In this document: positions 27,806 through 36,731 of the stretch, piece after piece
Layout: each line of letters starts with the position of its first letter
How positions within the stretch are numbered: position 1 is the first letter of the stretch
DNA from: Thermobifida halotolerans
GTDB taxonomy: Bacteria > Actinomycetota > Actinomycetes > Streptosporangiales > Streptosporangiaceae
Length of the DNA: 64,000 bases
NCBI RefSeq assembly: GCF_003574835.2
Contig: NZ_CP063196.1
Coordinates: 1,302,001-1,366,000, forward strand
Direction of reading: 5' to 3'
Notes under the pieces: model-generated
What the model was told of the DNA's origin: nothing
The model's input: only the letters and a program-made list of their open reading frames with translations
Database searches by the model: none
Made by a program: the position numbers and the translations under genes

Positions 27806-28321
27806 ATGACCGGCGTTTCGACCTCCGAACACGTCGAACTCGTCGCCGACCTGCGAAGACTGGTGCGGAGCCGACTGGTCGACCCGTTGGTCCTGCTGCT
27901 GGGGGACAAGGAGCGGATCGAGCCCCTGCGCCGCCAGGTCCACGTCGACGTCGAGATGTGGGCGGCACAGCTGCTCGGCCCCGACGACGCGCTCGCCACC
28001 CGGGTCGCCGTCCGACTGCTGGCCGCGCTCCACCCCGGCGACGCGCCGTTCGATCCGCCCGACGACTGGTGGCGGACCCCGCTGGGCAGGGTGGTCGCCC
28101 GCCGCGTCGGACACACCAGAGAGCGCGTGTCCTACTCGGTGGCCGGGGCGATGCTCGGTATCACCCGTCAGGGAGTCCACGACCTGGTCCGCCGCGGCAG
28201 GCTGGCGCGGCACCCCGAGGGCGGCGTCACCTCGGAGTCGGTGCGCGACCGGCTGCGCGGGATCGCCTCCCCCGCCGACAGCCGAGGACACGAGGGGACA
28301 CCGGTGCGCGATGGACGTTGA
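27806..28321 (+). CDS. Helix-turn-helix protein (BldC/MerR-like C-terminal domain)
   Basis: A 171-residue protein. The first 100 residues are helical and acidic (VELVADLRRLVRSRLVDPLVLLLG) without known function. The C-terminal part, SVAGAMLGITRQGVHDLVRRGRL followed by VTSESVRDRLRG, is a winged helix-turn-helix of the excisionase/BldC kind. GGAGAGGAGG precedes ATG 27806; the longer frame starting at 27743 runs through the operator. The last 11 bases overlap the hydrolase gene, so they are co-expressed. It may act as a repressor of this two-gene unit. Confidence 0.7.
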   Translation: MTGVSTSEHVELVADLRRLVRSRLVDPLVLLLGDKERIEPLRRQVHVDVEMWAAQLLGPDDALATRVAVRLLAALHPGDAPFDPPDDWWRTPLGRVVARRVGHTRERVSYSVAGAMLGITRQGVHDLVRRGRLARHPEGGVTSESVRDRLRGIASPADSRGHEGTPVRDGR

Positions 28322-29249
28322 CCAGCGGGAGTTCAGGGTCGGCACGGGAAGCGGTCCGCGCGTCGCGGTACGCGATTACGGAGGGAAGGGGCCGCCCGTG
28401 CTCCTGCTGCACGGCGCGGGCGGCAACCTCCTGCACTGGGCGGCGGTCGTTCCCCGACTCGCCGCCGCCCACCGGGTCGTGGCCATGGACCTGCGCGGAC
28501 ACGGCCGCTCCGACGACGCCCCCTGGGAGTGGGAGCGGGTCCTCGACGACATCGAGGCCGTCATCGACCACTGCGGGCTGGGCTCCCCCGCGGTCGTCGG
28601 GCACTCCCTGGGCGGAATGCTCGCCGGGGCCTGGGCGCGCCGCCACCCCGACTGCCCGGCCGCGGTGAGCCTCGACGGCCACCGCGCGGCCGAGACCGAC
28701 CCGGACCACTACGCCGGACTGCCCGCCGAGCGGGTGCGCCACGACCTGGAGCGGCTGCGGTCCCTGTTCACCGCGCAGACCGCGACGGCGGCCCAACCGA
28801 TGACGGCCGACCAGGTCGCCGCACTGCTCGACCAGCAGCGCGCCTTCGCCGCCGCCACGGGGATCGACGAGGAGGAGTGGGAAGCGACCGTGCGACGGGG
28901 GATCGCCGAACGCGACGGACGGTACTTCCTGCGGCCCGGCCCGGGGACCACCTCCGCCCTGCGGGCCAGCGCCGGGTTCCGCGACTGCCTGCCGGTCTTC
29001 GCCGAGGTGGAGGCACCGCTCCTCGTCGTCCTGGCCACCAGGGAACTGCCCCAGGTCCCCGAGGACCTGCGCGACCTCGTGCGGGCCCACCGGACCGCCG
29101 TGCGCCGCGACCTCGCCGCGCTCGCCGCCGCGCGGCCCAACGTCTGCGTCCGCGAGATCGACGCTGACCACGGCATGACCGTCATGGACTCCGGCGAGGT
29201 CGCCGGTCCGGTGCTCGCGTTCCTGCGGGAGCACGCCGCGGGGAACTGA
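28311..29249 (+). CDS. Alpha/beta fold hydrolase
   Basis: A 312-residue hydrolase of the epoxide-hydrolase/esterase class. LLLHGAGGNLLHW gives the oxyanion hole, VVGHSLGGMLAG the nucleophile Ser, and DADHGMTVM the catalytic His. A helical cap of about 100 residues lies between. The start ATG at 28311 lies within the end of the preceding regulator gene. Substrate unknown. It is followed after 13 bases by the ECF sigma gene, possibly on the same transcript. Confidence 0.85.
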   Translation: MDVDQREFRVGTGSGPRVAVRDYGGKGPPVLLLHGAGGNLLHWAAVVPRLAAAHRVVAMDLRGHGRSDDAPWEWERVLDDIEAVIDHCGLGSPAVVGHSLGGMLAGAWARRHPDCPAAVSLDGHRAAETDPDHYAGLPAERVRHDLERLRSLFTAQTATAAQPMTADQVAALLDQQRAFAAATGIDEEEWEATVRRGIAERDGRYFLRPGPGTTSALRASAGFRDCLPVFAEVEAPLLVVLATRELPQVPEDLRDLVRAHRTAVRRDLAALAAARPNVCVREIDADHGMTVMDSGEVAGPVLAFLREHAAGN

Positions 29250-29262
29250 CCGGCCCCTCGGG

Positions 29263-29844
29263 GTGCAACCGATCGGGGCCGGTCGGGGTTACAAGGACGT
29301 GGAAGCTATCGCTGAGACAACCGACGACGTCGACTGCTGGTTCGTCGAACTGTACGACCAGCATCGCGGACCGGTGTTCTCGGCCGCGCTGCGGCTGTGC
29401 GGACGCTGGGCCGACGCCGAGGACCTGACGGCCGAGACGTTCGTGAAGGCGTACCGGGCCGCCGGCGACTATCCCCCCGAACGCCGTGCCCGGCTGCGTC
29501 CCAGGGCCTGGCTGATGACGATCCTGTGGAACCTGTGGCGCAACCGGGCGCGTACGGCGGCGCGCAAGCCGCCACCCGAGCCCCTGACCGACGGGGTCGA
29601 CGTCGCCGACCCCCGCCAGGACGTGGCCGGTGCGGCGGAACGGAACGAGACCAGCGGACAGCTGGCCGAACTGCTGGGGCGGCTGACCGACATCCAACGG
29701 GAGGCGGTCGTCCTGCGGCACGTGGCCGACCTGTCCATCAGCGAGGTCGCCGCGATCCTCGGCGTCCCCGAGGGGACCGCCAAATCCCACGTCTCACGCG
29801 GCCTCAGGAGGCTTCGTGAACTCACCCAGGGAGGTGTCCGATGA
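29263..29844 (+). CDS. ECF sigma-70 factor of the alkylation-repair operon
   Basis: A 193-residue ECF sigma factor (181 if a GTG at 29299 is used). Region 2 is DQHRGPVFSAALRLCGRWADAEDLTAETFVKAYRA; region 4 is RLTDIQREAVVLRHVADLSISEVAAILG followed by VPEGTAKSHVSRGLRRL. Both possible GTG starts have poor ribosome sites, so the N-terminus is uncertain. The stop overlaps the next gene's ATG (ATGA), coupling it to the DNA-repair methyltransferase. No anti-sigma factor is encoded nearby. Confidence 0.87.
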   Translation: MQPIGAGRGYKDVEAIAETTDDVDCWFVELYDQHRGPVFSAALRLCGRWADAEDLTAETFVKAYRAAGDYPPERRARLRPRAWLMTILWNLWRNRARTAARKPPPEPLTDGVDVADPRQDVAGAAERNETSGQLAELLGRLTDIQREAVVLRHVADLSISEVAAILGVPEGTAKSHVSRGLRRLRELTQGGVR

Positions 29845-30590
29845 GTGACGACCCGCTGCTGGAACGGCTCGCGGAACTGGTCACCGACGCCCCGCCCGAA
29901 CTGATCGACCGGATCGCCGCCCGCTGGGTCACCGTCGAGGGCCCCGTCGGCGAGATGTTCGTCGCCTACACCGACCAGGGCATCGCCTACGTCCGCCCCG
30001 CCGGAGCCGACGCGCCCCGGGAGTTTCGCAGGCGGTTCGGACGGCCGCTGCTGCGCGCCGCGCGCCCGCCCGCCGGGCTGGTCCCGGCGCTGCGCACCGG
30101 CCGGGCCACCGGTCTACGGTTCGACCTGCGCGAACTGAGCGGGTTCCAGGCCGAGGTGCTGCGAGCGGCCCAGACCATCCCGCGCGGCGAGGTGCGGCCC
30201 TACGCCTGGATCGCCAGGAGGATCAACCGGCCCCGGGCCGTGCGGGCGGTCGGTACCGCGCTGGCCACCAACCCCGTGCCGCTGCTGATCCCCTGCCACC
30301 GGGTGACCCGCTCCGACGGATCCCTTGGCGAGTACATCTTCGGAACCGAGACCAAACGGCGGCTGCTCCGTGCCGAGAACGCCAACCTCGACGAGGCGCA
30401 CGACCTCGCCAGAAAGGGGGTCTTCTACGTGGGCAGCGACACCACCGGCGTCGTGTGCTACCCGACCTGCCACCACGCCCGGCACATCACCCCGCCCCAC
30501 CGGAAGGGCTTCCGCACCATCGCGCAGGCCGAGACCGCGGGCTACCGCCCCTGTCGGCACTGCCAGCCCGCGGCCGTGGAGCCCGCCTGA
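29841..30590 (+). CDS. Methylated-DNA-protein cysteine methyltransferase with C-terminal Ada zinc domain
   Basis: A 249-residue suicide repair protein for O6-alkylguanine. The acceptor is Cys152 in PCHRV (151-155). Residues 191-245 form an Ada-type zinc domain with the four ligands Cys206, Cys210, Cys238 and Cys241 (VCYPTC and YRPCRHCQP); in E. coli Ada this domain accepts methyl groups from phosphotriesters and acts as the sensor. In Ada it is at the N-terminus, before an AraC module. Here the order is reversed and the AraC part is missing. An ECF sigma gene overlaps its start, so the sigma factor may replace the AraC module in control. A 23-bp hairpin follows. Confidence 0.92.
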   Translation: MSDDPLLERLAELVTDAPPELIDRIAARWVTVEGPVGEMFVAYTDQGIAYVRPAGADAPREFRRRFGRPLLRAARPPAGLVPALRTGRATGLRFDLRELSGFQAEVLRAAQTIPRGEVRPYAWIARRINRPRAVRAVGTALATNPVPLLIPCHRVTRSDGSLGEYIFGTETKRRLLRAENANLDEAHDLARKGVFYVGSDTTGVVCYPTCHHARHITPPHRKGFRTIAQAETAGYRPCRHCQPAAVEPA

Positions 30591-30668
30591 CGGAGGGCCG
30601 TCCGGGACCGGCGGGGGCCTCGTCGGCCGCACCGCCGCCACCGAGCCCCGGCCCCGAAACGCCCTGTC

Positions 30669-30730
30669 CTCCCCCGATTCCGGATTCCGGTCCCAGCGGG
30701 CGCGGCGACCGGAATCCGGAATCGGGGGAG
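30669..30730. terminator. Very strong hairpin after the sigma/repair operon
   Basis: A perfect 23-bp stem (30669-30691 with 30708-30730) with a 16-nt loop. The arm contains two direct GATTCCG units. It ends 79 bases after the repair gene and 85 before the next start. Confidence 0.8.
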
Positions 30731-30814
30731 CGCGGACGGGAAGCGTCTCCCCACGTTCCCCGGCATCCCGGAAACCGGTGTCCGACGGTTCCCCGGGTTG
30801 TTACCGTCTTGCGC

Positions 30815-31810
30815 GTGAAGGACCTTCCGGAGAACTTCGACGAACGGCGCCTGGTGCACGCGCTGCCCCGCTTCGGCATCGATCCCGTGGCGGTGGAGCA
30901 CGCCCCGGTCGGCTTCGGGGACCATCACTGGACCGTCACCGGAGCCGACGGCCGACGGTGGTTCGCCACCGTCTCCGACCTGGAGCACAAGGAGCACTGC
31001 GGGAAGGGGGCCCAGGCCGCGCTGGCCGGTCTGCGCCGGGCCATGGACACCGCGGCGGCCCTGCGCGAGGACGAGGCCCTGGACTTCGTGGTGGCGCCGG
31101 TGCGCGCCACGGACGGCGCGACGGTCCTGCCGCTCGACGGCCGGTATGCGCTCAGCGTCTTTCCCCTCGTGGCCGGGCGATCCGGCGAGTTCGGCCAGGA
31201 GTTGCCGGCCGAACAGCGCGAACAGGTCCTCGACCTGCTCGCCGAACTGCACGGCAGCGCCCCTCCGAGCACGGTGCCGGCCATCGCGCCCGCCCCTCCC
31301 GGCCACGGCCGGTTGGCGGCGGTCCTGTCCGAACCGCCCGCCGGGTGGCGGGGCGGACCGTTCGCCGACCCCGCCCGCCGACTGCTCACCGGCAACGCCG
31401 CCGCGCTGCGCGCCAGGATCGCGGAGTTCGACCGACTGGCCGAGGAGGTGGGCGGACGCGGAACGGAACCGGTCGTGACGCACGGCGAACCGCACCCCGG
31501 AAACCTCCTGTTCGGAGCGGAGGGTTGTCTCCTGGTCGACTGGGACACCGTCGGCCTGGCCCCGCCCGAGCGCGACCTGTCCGTGCTGTCCACGGATCCC
31601 GCCGCTCTCACCCGCTACACGGAGCGGACCGGGCACGTTCCGGACCCGGCGGCTCTCGCGCTCTACACCCTGCGCTGGGAGCTGGCCGACGCGGCCGAAC
31701 TCCTCGGCCGACTCTCCGCCCCGCACGCGCGCACCCCCGGCATCGAGACCGTGTGGCGGGAGTTCGTCGGTGTCATCGGCCGTCTGGCCAACCCGGAGCT
31801 TCGACCCTGA
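30815..31810 (+). CDS. Aminoglycoside-phosphotransferase-like (APH fold) protein
   Basis: A 331-residue APH/choline-kinase fold protein, probably a small-molecule phosphotransferase. The Brenner-type motif reads THGEPHPGNLLF, with Glu where most members have Asp, and the metal-binding acid is in LLVDWDTVGLAPPERDLS. The GTG at 30815 is preferred because homologues begin near this point; the frame is open far upstream through the hairpin, which would be unlikely coding. Resistance cannot be inferred from sequence. Both its stop codon and that of the convergent gene lie inside one hairpin. Confidence 0.8.
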   Translation: MKDLPENFDERRLVHALPRFGIDPVAVEHAPVGFGDHHWTVTGADGRRWFATVSDLEHKEHCGKGAQAALAGLRRAMDTAAALREDEALDFVVAPVRATDGATVLPLDGRYALSVFPLVAGRSGEFGQELPAEQREQVLDLLAELHGSAPPSTVPAIAPAPPGHGRLAAVLSEPPAGWRGGPFADPARRLLTGNAAALRARIAEFDRLAEEVGGRGTEPVVTHGEPHPGNLLFGAEGCLLVDWDTVGLAPPERDLSVLSTDPAALTRYTERTGHVPDPAALALYTLRWELADAAELLGRLSAPHARTPGIETVWREFVGVIGRLANPELRP

Positions 31811-31848
31811 CCCGTGGCGTGCCCGACCGGGCACCGCCACGGGTCAGG
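31806..31848. terminator. Bidirectional hairpin containing both convergent stop codons
   Basis: A 14-bp perfect outer stem (31806-31819 with 31835-31848) plus an inner 5-bp stem TGCCC/GGGCA with loop GACC. The TGA of the plus-strand gene (31808-31810) and the TGA of the minus-strand gene (31844-31846) sit at mirror positions in the two arms. Confidence 0.8.
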
Positions 31849-32221
31849 ACGGCACGTTGTTCCTGGGGTTCGTGCGGATGCGACGCCAGGCGGCGGCCCA
31901 GCGCTGGTACTCGGCCTCATCGCCGCCGCAGGCGACAACAAACGCGCTCAGCACGGTCAGGCGGGGCAGGCGGTCACTGCTGAGCGCGGCGTGGAACCTG
32001 GAGGCCGAGCACACACCGCCGCAGTTGTACTCCATCCGGCGGTAGGAGGGCTCTCCCGCCCAGACGCGGTAGTGCCGCATGGCCGCCACGAAGGCGGCCG
32101 GGGTGGTGGCCCGTGCCGGGTCGGGCCTGTGACCGGGGTCGAACAGGTCGGCCCCGGCGGGGAGTCGCTTTCCCAGGGGAGAGGGGCCCGCGGGGGAGCG
32201 ACCGAAGAGAACGATCCTCAT
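31844..32221 (-). CDS. Small XRE-like helix-turn-helix protein
   Basis: A 125-residue protein. After a short head, AAFVAAMRHYRVWAGEPSYRRMEY resembles the first two helices of XRE domains of actinobacterial regulators, and SASRFHAALSSDRLPRLTVLSAFVVACGGD matches their remaining helices. Such modules often stand at the N-terminus of larger signalling ATPases; here it is alone. GGGAGGTGCG precedes the ATG at 32221. An upstream frame of 102 codons (to 32526) overlaps its start as ATGA but shows no family resemblance. Confidence 0.65.
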   Translation of the reverse strand: MRIVLFGRSPAGPSPLGKRLPAGADLFDPGHRPDPARATTPAAFVAAMRHYRVWAGEPSYRRMEYNCGGVCSASRFHAALSSDRLPRLTVLSAFVVACGGDEAEYQRWAAAWRRIRTNPRNNVPS

Positions 32222-32749
32222 CGCACCTCCCGGTGGACGGTGACCGGGCCGCAGACCGGTGCGGCGGTCGGCGGGAGCGCACGGAGGGCTGCGACGCGGA
32301 TCGCGGAGGGAGGGGTCGTGACGGGACCCGGAACAGAAAACGCCATTGTTCCCTTTGGATGGTCTTCGGGCGCCGGCGGGACTCCGGTGCCCGGTCTGTG
32401 GCCGGTCACGGGGAATGTCCGGAGGCTTGCCGCGCCGGTCAGGAGAAGAACGTACCGCACAAAAGCGGCAGGCTCGTGAACCTTCCCCATCCTATGTCGC
32501 CAATGTCGGGTCTGGGAATTCACCAAGAAGTCGCAGGGTGGAGAGGTCCGTCACAGTCTGTAGTCCTGTGCGGGGCCGGGCGGACAGGAATCCGGCCGCG
32601 GCCGGAGAGGCGGAGAATCCCCGGGGGCTCGGTTCCACGGAGGCGGGGCGGACCAGGGGCGCGGCCAGGCGCACGCGGCGCGGCGCACGAGCGTGAGCCG
32701 GTGCCATACCCTGGGCGGACGTGGACGTCAGGCGGCGCGGGCGGGTGAC
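32222..32749. other. Intergenic spacer between divergent genes
   Basis: About 530 bases. The minus strand has one open frame (32218-32526) of doubtful reality. An AT-richer patch near 32480-32530 may hold the promoter of the XRE-like gene. Nothing else is recognised. Confidence 0.45.
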
Positions 32750-33637
32750 ATGGACACAGGGTTCGACGCGGGGTCCGACGTGCTTTCCCGCTCCGGTGAC
32801 CCGCTCGCCGGCACCGGGTTTCGCATGCTGGCCGACCTGGTCGCCGACGGCGACGTGGTGGTGCTGAGCGGGGCGGGGCTGTCCACCGAGTCCGGCATCC
32901 CGGACTACCGGGGGAAGACCGGGCGCAGGCGGCGGGCCGAGCCGATGACCTACCAGACGTTCGTCGGCAGCGCCGAGGCCCGTCGCCGCTACTGGGCGCG
33001 CAGCCACCTGGGCTGGCGGCACATCGACCGCACCCTGCCCAACGCCGGGCACCGCGCCGTCGCCGCGCTCCAGGCCCGCGGCCTGGTCTCCGGGATCATC
33101 ACCCAGAACGTCGACGGACTACACCAGGCCGCCGGTGCGAGGCAGGTCGTCGAACTGCACGGCAGTCTGCACCGGGTGCGCTGCCTGGCGTGCGGGCGGC
33201 GCACCCCGCGCCACGAACTCGACCGGCGGCTGCGTGCGGCCAACCCCGACTGGCGCGCCCCCACCGACGAGGTCAACCCCGACGGCGACGCGGCTCTCAC
33301 CGACGAGTGGATCGACTCCTTCCGCGTCGTGGACTGCCGGTCCTGCGGTGGCGTGCTCAAACCCGACGTGGTCTTCTTCGGCGAGAACGTGCCGCGCCCC
33401 CGCGTGCAGCGGTGCTACGAGCTGACCGAGAACGCCGGAACGCTGCTGGTGCTGGGCTCCTCGCTGACGGTGGCGTCCGGCTACCGGTTCGTCCGCCGCG
33501 CCGCCGAGCACGCCATCCCGGTCGCGATCGTCAACCAGGGCCCCACCCGGGGCGACGCCCACGCCCTGCTGACCCTCGACGCGCCCCTCGGTCCGGCCCT
33601 GACCGCGCTGCTCGCCGCACTCGACCGGAGCCGGTGA
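32750..33637 (+). CDS. Sir2-family NAD-dependent protein deacylase
   Basis: A 295-residue sirtuin that removes acyl groups from lysines using NAD+. GAGLSTESGIPDYRG and ITQNVDGLHQAAG form the NAD site with the catalytic His in VVELHGSLHRV. The zinc ribbon has two CxxC pairs (CLACG and CRSCG), separated by a longer-than-usual insert of about 50 residues. LGSSLTVASGY ends the Rossmann part. The ATG at 32750 has GGGTG upstream, a modest site. Monocistronic. Confidence 0.92.
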   Translation: MDTGFDAGSDVLSRSGDPLAGTGFRMLADLVADGDVVVLSGAGLSTESGIPDYRGKTGRRRRAEPMTYQTFVGSAEARRRYWARSHLGWRHIDRTLPNAGHRAVAALQARGLVSGIITQNVDGLHQAAGARQVVELHGSLHRVRCLACGRRTPRHELDRRLRAANPDWRAPTDEVNPDGDAALTDEWIDSFRVVDCRSCGGVLKPDVVFFGENVPRPRVQRCYELTENAGTLLVLGSSLTVASGYRFVRRAAEHAIPVAIVNQGPTRGDAHALLTLDAPLGPALTALLAALDRSR

Positions 33638-34264
33638 ACCCACCGCGGGGGCGGCCGTGCGCGGCGGCGCTGCCGGGAACAGATCAACGGTCCTGTCTGA
33701 GGACGTGTGGTAGCGCTGGTCCCCGTGGCCGGGAGGGGGACCGTCATGGGCGCGTGCCGTCACCGGTGTGAACCTGTTCGGGAACGCTCCCGAGCGGGGT
33801 GCTTCCCGGAAGGCCGCACGCCCCGGCCGGGTGGAGTCCGCTCCAGCCCCGGCCACCGCGCGGCCGGAGTCCCCGCCGCGCGGAGTCGGTCCGCTCGGCG
33901 GAGGAACTCATGTGATCATCTTGGGAAGAGTGTCCGGAACCGGACGTCCCGTCCTCGGCGTCTTCGCCGCCGCGGCCTCGCCGGTCTCCACACCGTGGTC
34001 CTGCCGCTGCCGCTGCCGCTCAACGGGCGCGGGGCGGACCGGCGATCGCCGCCTTCTCCGTGTTGTTCGGAGCCGTCTCGACGGCCGCGAACCCGGCGGT
34101 GGGCCGGCGGACGGGACGGCGCCGGGGCCTCCCCGTCCGCCACCCTGCGGAGTGTTCGGGACCCGGTGGGGAAAGACACAGCCGGCGGTGCGGCGACCGG
34201 CCCGCTCCTCGGCTGTATGGTGCGCAGTACTCTCCGTGGCTTCCGTAGCAGAACAGGATCGACC
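33638..34264. other. Intergenic spacer, no gene seen
   Basis: About 630 bases. Plus-strand frames through it have no start with a ribosome site and no family resemblance. A TATGGT element at about 34217 may be the -10 of the PAP2-like gene. Confidence 0.45.
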
Positions 34265-34867
34265 GTGACCGACACCGCTCCGTCCCGCGTGCTGCTGCGT
34301 CGTACGGCGACAGTCGTCAGCGAGGTCTTCGCACCCGTGGTGCTCGTCGTGACGGTCCTGCCCGTGGTGGGCTGGAGCAGCACGCACAGCCTCGCCGGGG
34401 TGGGGTGGGGACTGTTCGCCGTCCTGTTCTGCGCCGTCGTGCCGTACGCGGTCGTCCTGGTCGGGGTGCGGCGGGGCCACTGGAGCGACCACCACATCCG
34501 GGACCGCAGCCAGCGGACCGTCCCCTTCCTCATCGCCATCGGCTGCGTGGCGGCGGGAACCGCCGCCCTCGCCGTCCTCGACGCCCCGCGCGCCGTGCTC
34601 GCGCTGGTCGTCGCCATGCTGGCGGGTCTGGTCAGCACCACCGTGGTGACCAGGTGGTGGAAGATCTCGGTGCACACCGCCGTCGCCGCCGGGGTGGCCT
34701 CCGTCCTCACCCTCGTCTACGGCCCGATGCTGGCCGTGACCTTCCCCCTGGTCGCGTGCGTCGGCTGGTCGCGCGTGGAACTGGACTGCCACACCACCGC
34801 CCAGACCGTCGCGGGCGCCCTGCTGGGCACGGTCGTCTGCGTGCTCTTCTTCACGCTGCTGCGCTGA
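34265..34867 (+). CDS. PAP2-like membrane protein
   Basis: A 200-residue membrane protein with about six helices. Residues resembling the three phosphatase motifs are in order: RDRSQRTVPF, KISVHTAVAAG and SRVELDCHTTAQTVAGALLG. They deviate from the standard KxxxxxxRP, PSGH and SRxxxxxHxxxD forms: SVHT replaces PSGH and Gln replaces Asp. It may thus be a divergent lipid phosphatase or an inactive relative. The GTG at 34265 follows AGGATC. Confidence 0.7.
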   Translation: MTDTAPSRVLLRRTATVVSEVFAPVVLVVTVLPVVGWSSTHSLAGVGWGLFAVLFCAVVPYAVVLVGVRRGHWSDHHIRDRSQRTVPFLIAIGCVAAGTAALAVLDAPRAVLALVVAMLAGLVSTTVVTRWWKISVHTAVAAGVASVLTLVYGPMLAVTFPLVACVGWSRVELDCHTTAQTVAGALLGTVVCVLFFTLLR

Positions 34868-35396
34868 GTCCGGGAGGAGGCCGGTGCGGAGGCGAAGTGC
34901 CGGGAACGCCGGTGACGGCACGGACACGCGGACCGGGTCCGCCGCGTAAAGAGCGCGTGCCCCGAAACCTCCCACGAGTCCGGCGTGCCCCCGGCCCCTC
35001 CTCTACGGAACCGCCGTCGCGCCTCCCTTCCTCGGCGCGGCCGTGAGCCTGCGCAACGGCGCCCGCTGCGGGCGAGCCACGTTCCGGGACTGTTCGGAGC
35101 GTTCACCGCCCTCTCCGCGACTCGACGCGGTCAGGGTGCTGGTGGCGACGGCCGTGCCCGCCCTGGCGGAGGAGCACTCCTCCCGGGACCGGTTCGACGC
35201 CACCGCCGAAGCGGGAGACCCGGGAGACGCGGCGGGAGGCGACGGCGGCGCGTCAGTTCGCGCTCCCGGGTTTTGCCATCCCGCCGACGAGGAAGTGCGC
35301 TGGTGAGCGGCGGATTCCGCCGACCGGTCCGCCTCGCGCCCGCGCGGAGCGAACCGTCCGGCGTCAGGGTGTTCGCGGCAGAACAGGGAGACAGTG
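34868..35396. other. Intergenic spacer, no gene seen
   Basis: About 530 bases of GC-rich DNA before the erythromycin-esterase homologue. Small frames on both strands lack start signals and resemblance. Confidence 0.45.
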
Positions 35397-36731
35397 ATGG
35401 ACAACACCGTGACACGCACACGCCTCGGTTCCGTGGTTCCCGATCTCCGCCCCCTGAGCGGACCCGAGTCGCTGGACCCGCTCCTGGAGCGGATCGGCGG
35501 GGCCCGCTATGTGCTGGTGGGCGAGGCGTCGCACGGCACCGCCGAGTTCTACCGGTGGCGCGCGGAACTGACCCGGCGCCTGATCGAGGAGAAGGACTTC
35601 ACGTTCGTCGCGGTGGAGGGGGACTGGCCGGACTGCCAGGCGCTGCACCGCAGCGTCACGGACGAGCCCGGCACTCCCGACGATCCGCGGGAGGTGCTGG
35701 AGGGCTTCCGGCGGTGGCCGCGGTGGATGTGGGCCAACACCGAGGTGTTGGAGTTCGCGCGGTGGCTGCGCGCCCACAACCTCCAACGGCCGCCGCAGCG
35801 GCGGGTCGGGTTCTTCGGACTGGACGTCTACAGTCTCTGGGAGTCACTGCACGCGGTTGTGGGGTGGCTGCGCGAGAACGCCCCAGGGCAGGTGGAGCCC
35901 GCGCTGCGCGCCTACCGCTGCTTCGAGCCCTACGCCGAGGACCCCCAGTCCTACGCGTACGCCACCAGGCTGGTCCCCGAGGACTGCGAGACGCCGGTGG
36001 TGGACCTGCTCACGAAGATGCGTCGCCGCGCGGACGAGGCAGTCCCTCCCCGAGGGGACCTCTCCGAGTTCGCCGCGCGGCAGAACGCCGAGGTCCTCGC
36101 CGGAGCCGAACGGTACTACCGCACGATGGCGCGGGGCGGCCCGCAGTCGTGGAACGTCCGGGACCACCACATGGCCGACACCCTGGACCGGCTGATGCGG
36201 TACCACGGACCGCACGCCAAGGCGGTGGTGTGGGAGCACAACACCCACATCGGCGATGCCCGCGCCACCGACATGGCCTACGCGGGCATGGTCAACGTCG
36301 GCCAACTGGTCCGCGAGCGCCACGCGGACCAGGGGGTGGTGCTCGTCGGTTTCGGCACCTACGAGGGAGAGGTGACCGCGGCCGACACCTGGGGCGCGCC
36401 TCCCGAGCGCATGCCGGTGCCGCCCGCGCGGGAGGGCAGTGTGGAGTACCTGCTGCACCACGCCACCGGAGGCCGTACGGCGCTGCTGCTCCTCGACTCC
36501 GCCGGACCGGACGGCAGAAGTGCGGCGGAGTGGGGGCGGGAGAGCCTCCCGCACCGGGCGATCGGGGTGGTCTACCATCCTGGCAGCGAACGGCGCGGCA
36601 ACTACGTGCCCACCGTGCTGGCCCGGCGCTACGACGCCTTCCTCCACGTCGACCGCACCGGGGCACTCACTCCGCTGCGCCCGGCCGAACCGGAGACCGG
36701 GGAGGAGGAGACCTGGCCCACCGGCCAGTGA
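35397..36731 (+). CDS. Erythromycin esterase family protein
   Basis: A 444-residue member of the Ere family. The conserved GEASHGTAEFYRWR, VAVEGDWPDC and VVWEHNTHIGDAR motifs contain the histidines and acids that form the catalytic site in EreA/EreB. Homologues of this length are common in actinobacteria and most are not proven to hydrolyse macrolides, so a resistance role is not claimed. AGGGAGACAGTG precedes ATG 35397; a GTG one codon earlier is the alternative. It stands alone. Confidence 0.88.
   Translation: MDNTVTRTRLGSVVPDLRPLSGPESLDPLLERIGGARYVLVGEASHGTAEFYRWRAELTRRLIEEKDFTFVAVEGDWPDCQALHRSVTDEPGTPDDPREVLEGFRRWPRWMWANTEVLEFARWLRAHNLQRPPQRRVGFFGLDVYSLWESLHAVVGWLRENAPGQVEPALRAYRCFEPYAEDPQSYAYATRLVPEDCETPVVDLLTKMRRRADEAVPPRGDLSEFAARQNAEVLAGAERYYRTMARGGPQSWNVRDHHMADTLDRLMRYHGPHAKAVVWEHNTHIGDARATDMAYAGMVNVGQLVRERHADQGVVLVGFGTYEGEVTAADTWGAPPERMPVPPAREGSVEYLLHHATGGRTALLLLDSAGPDGRSAAEWGRESLPHRAIGVVYHPGSERRGNYVPTVLARRYDAFLHVDRTGALTPLRPAEPETGEEETWPTGQ

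Noticed and set aside
32218-32526. 102-codon minus-strand frame overlapping the XRE-like gene start as ATGA
   Set aside because: The overlap is suggestive, but composition and sequence show no protein-like pattern or family, and the XRE-like gene has its own good ribosome site.
35397-36731. Macrolide resistance gene
   Set aside because: Family motifs are clear, but most chromosomal erythromycin-esterase homologues are not proven to act on macrolides.
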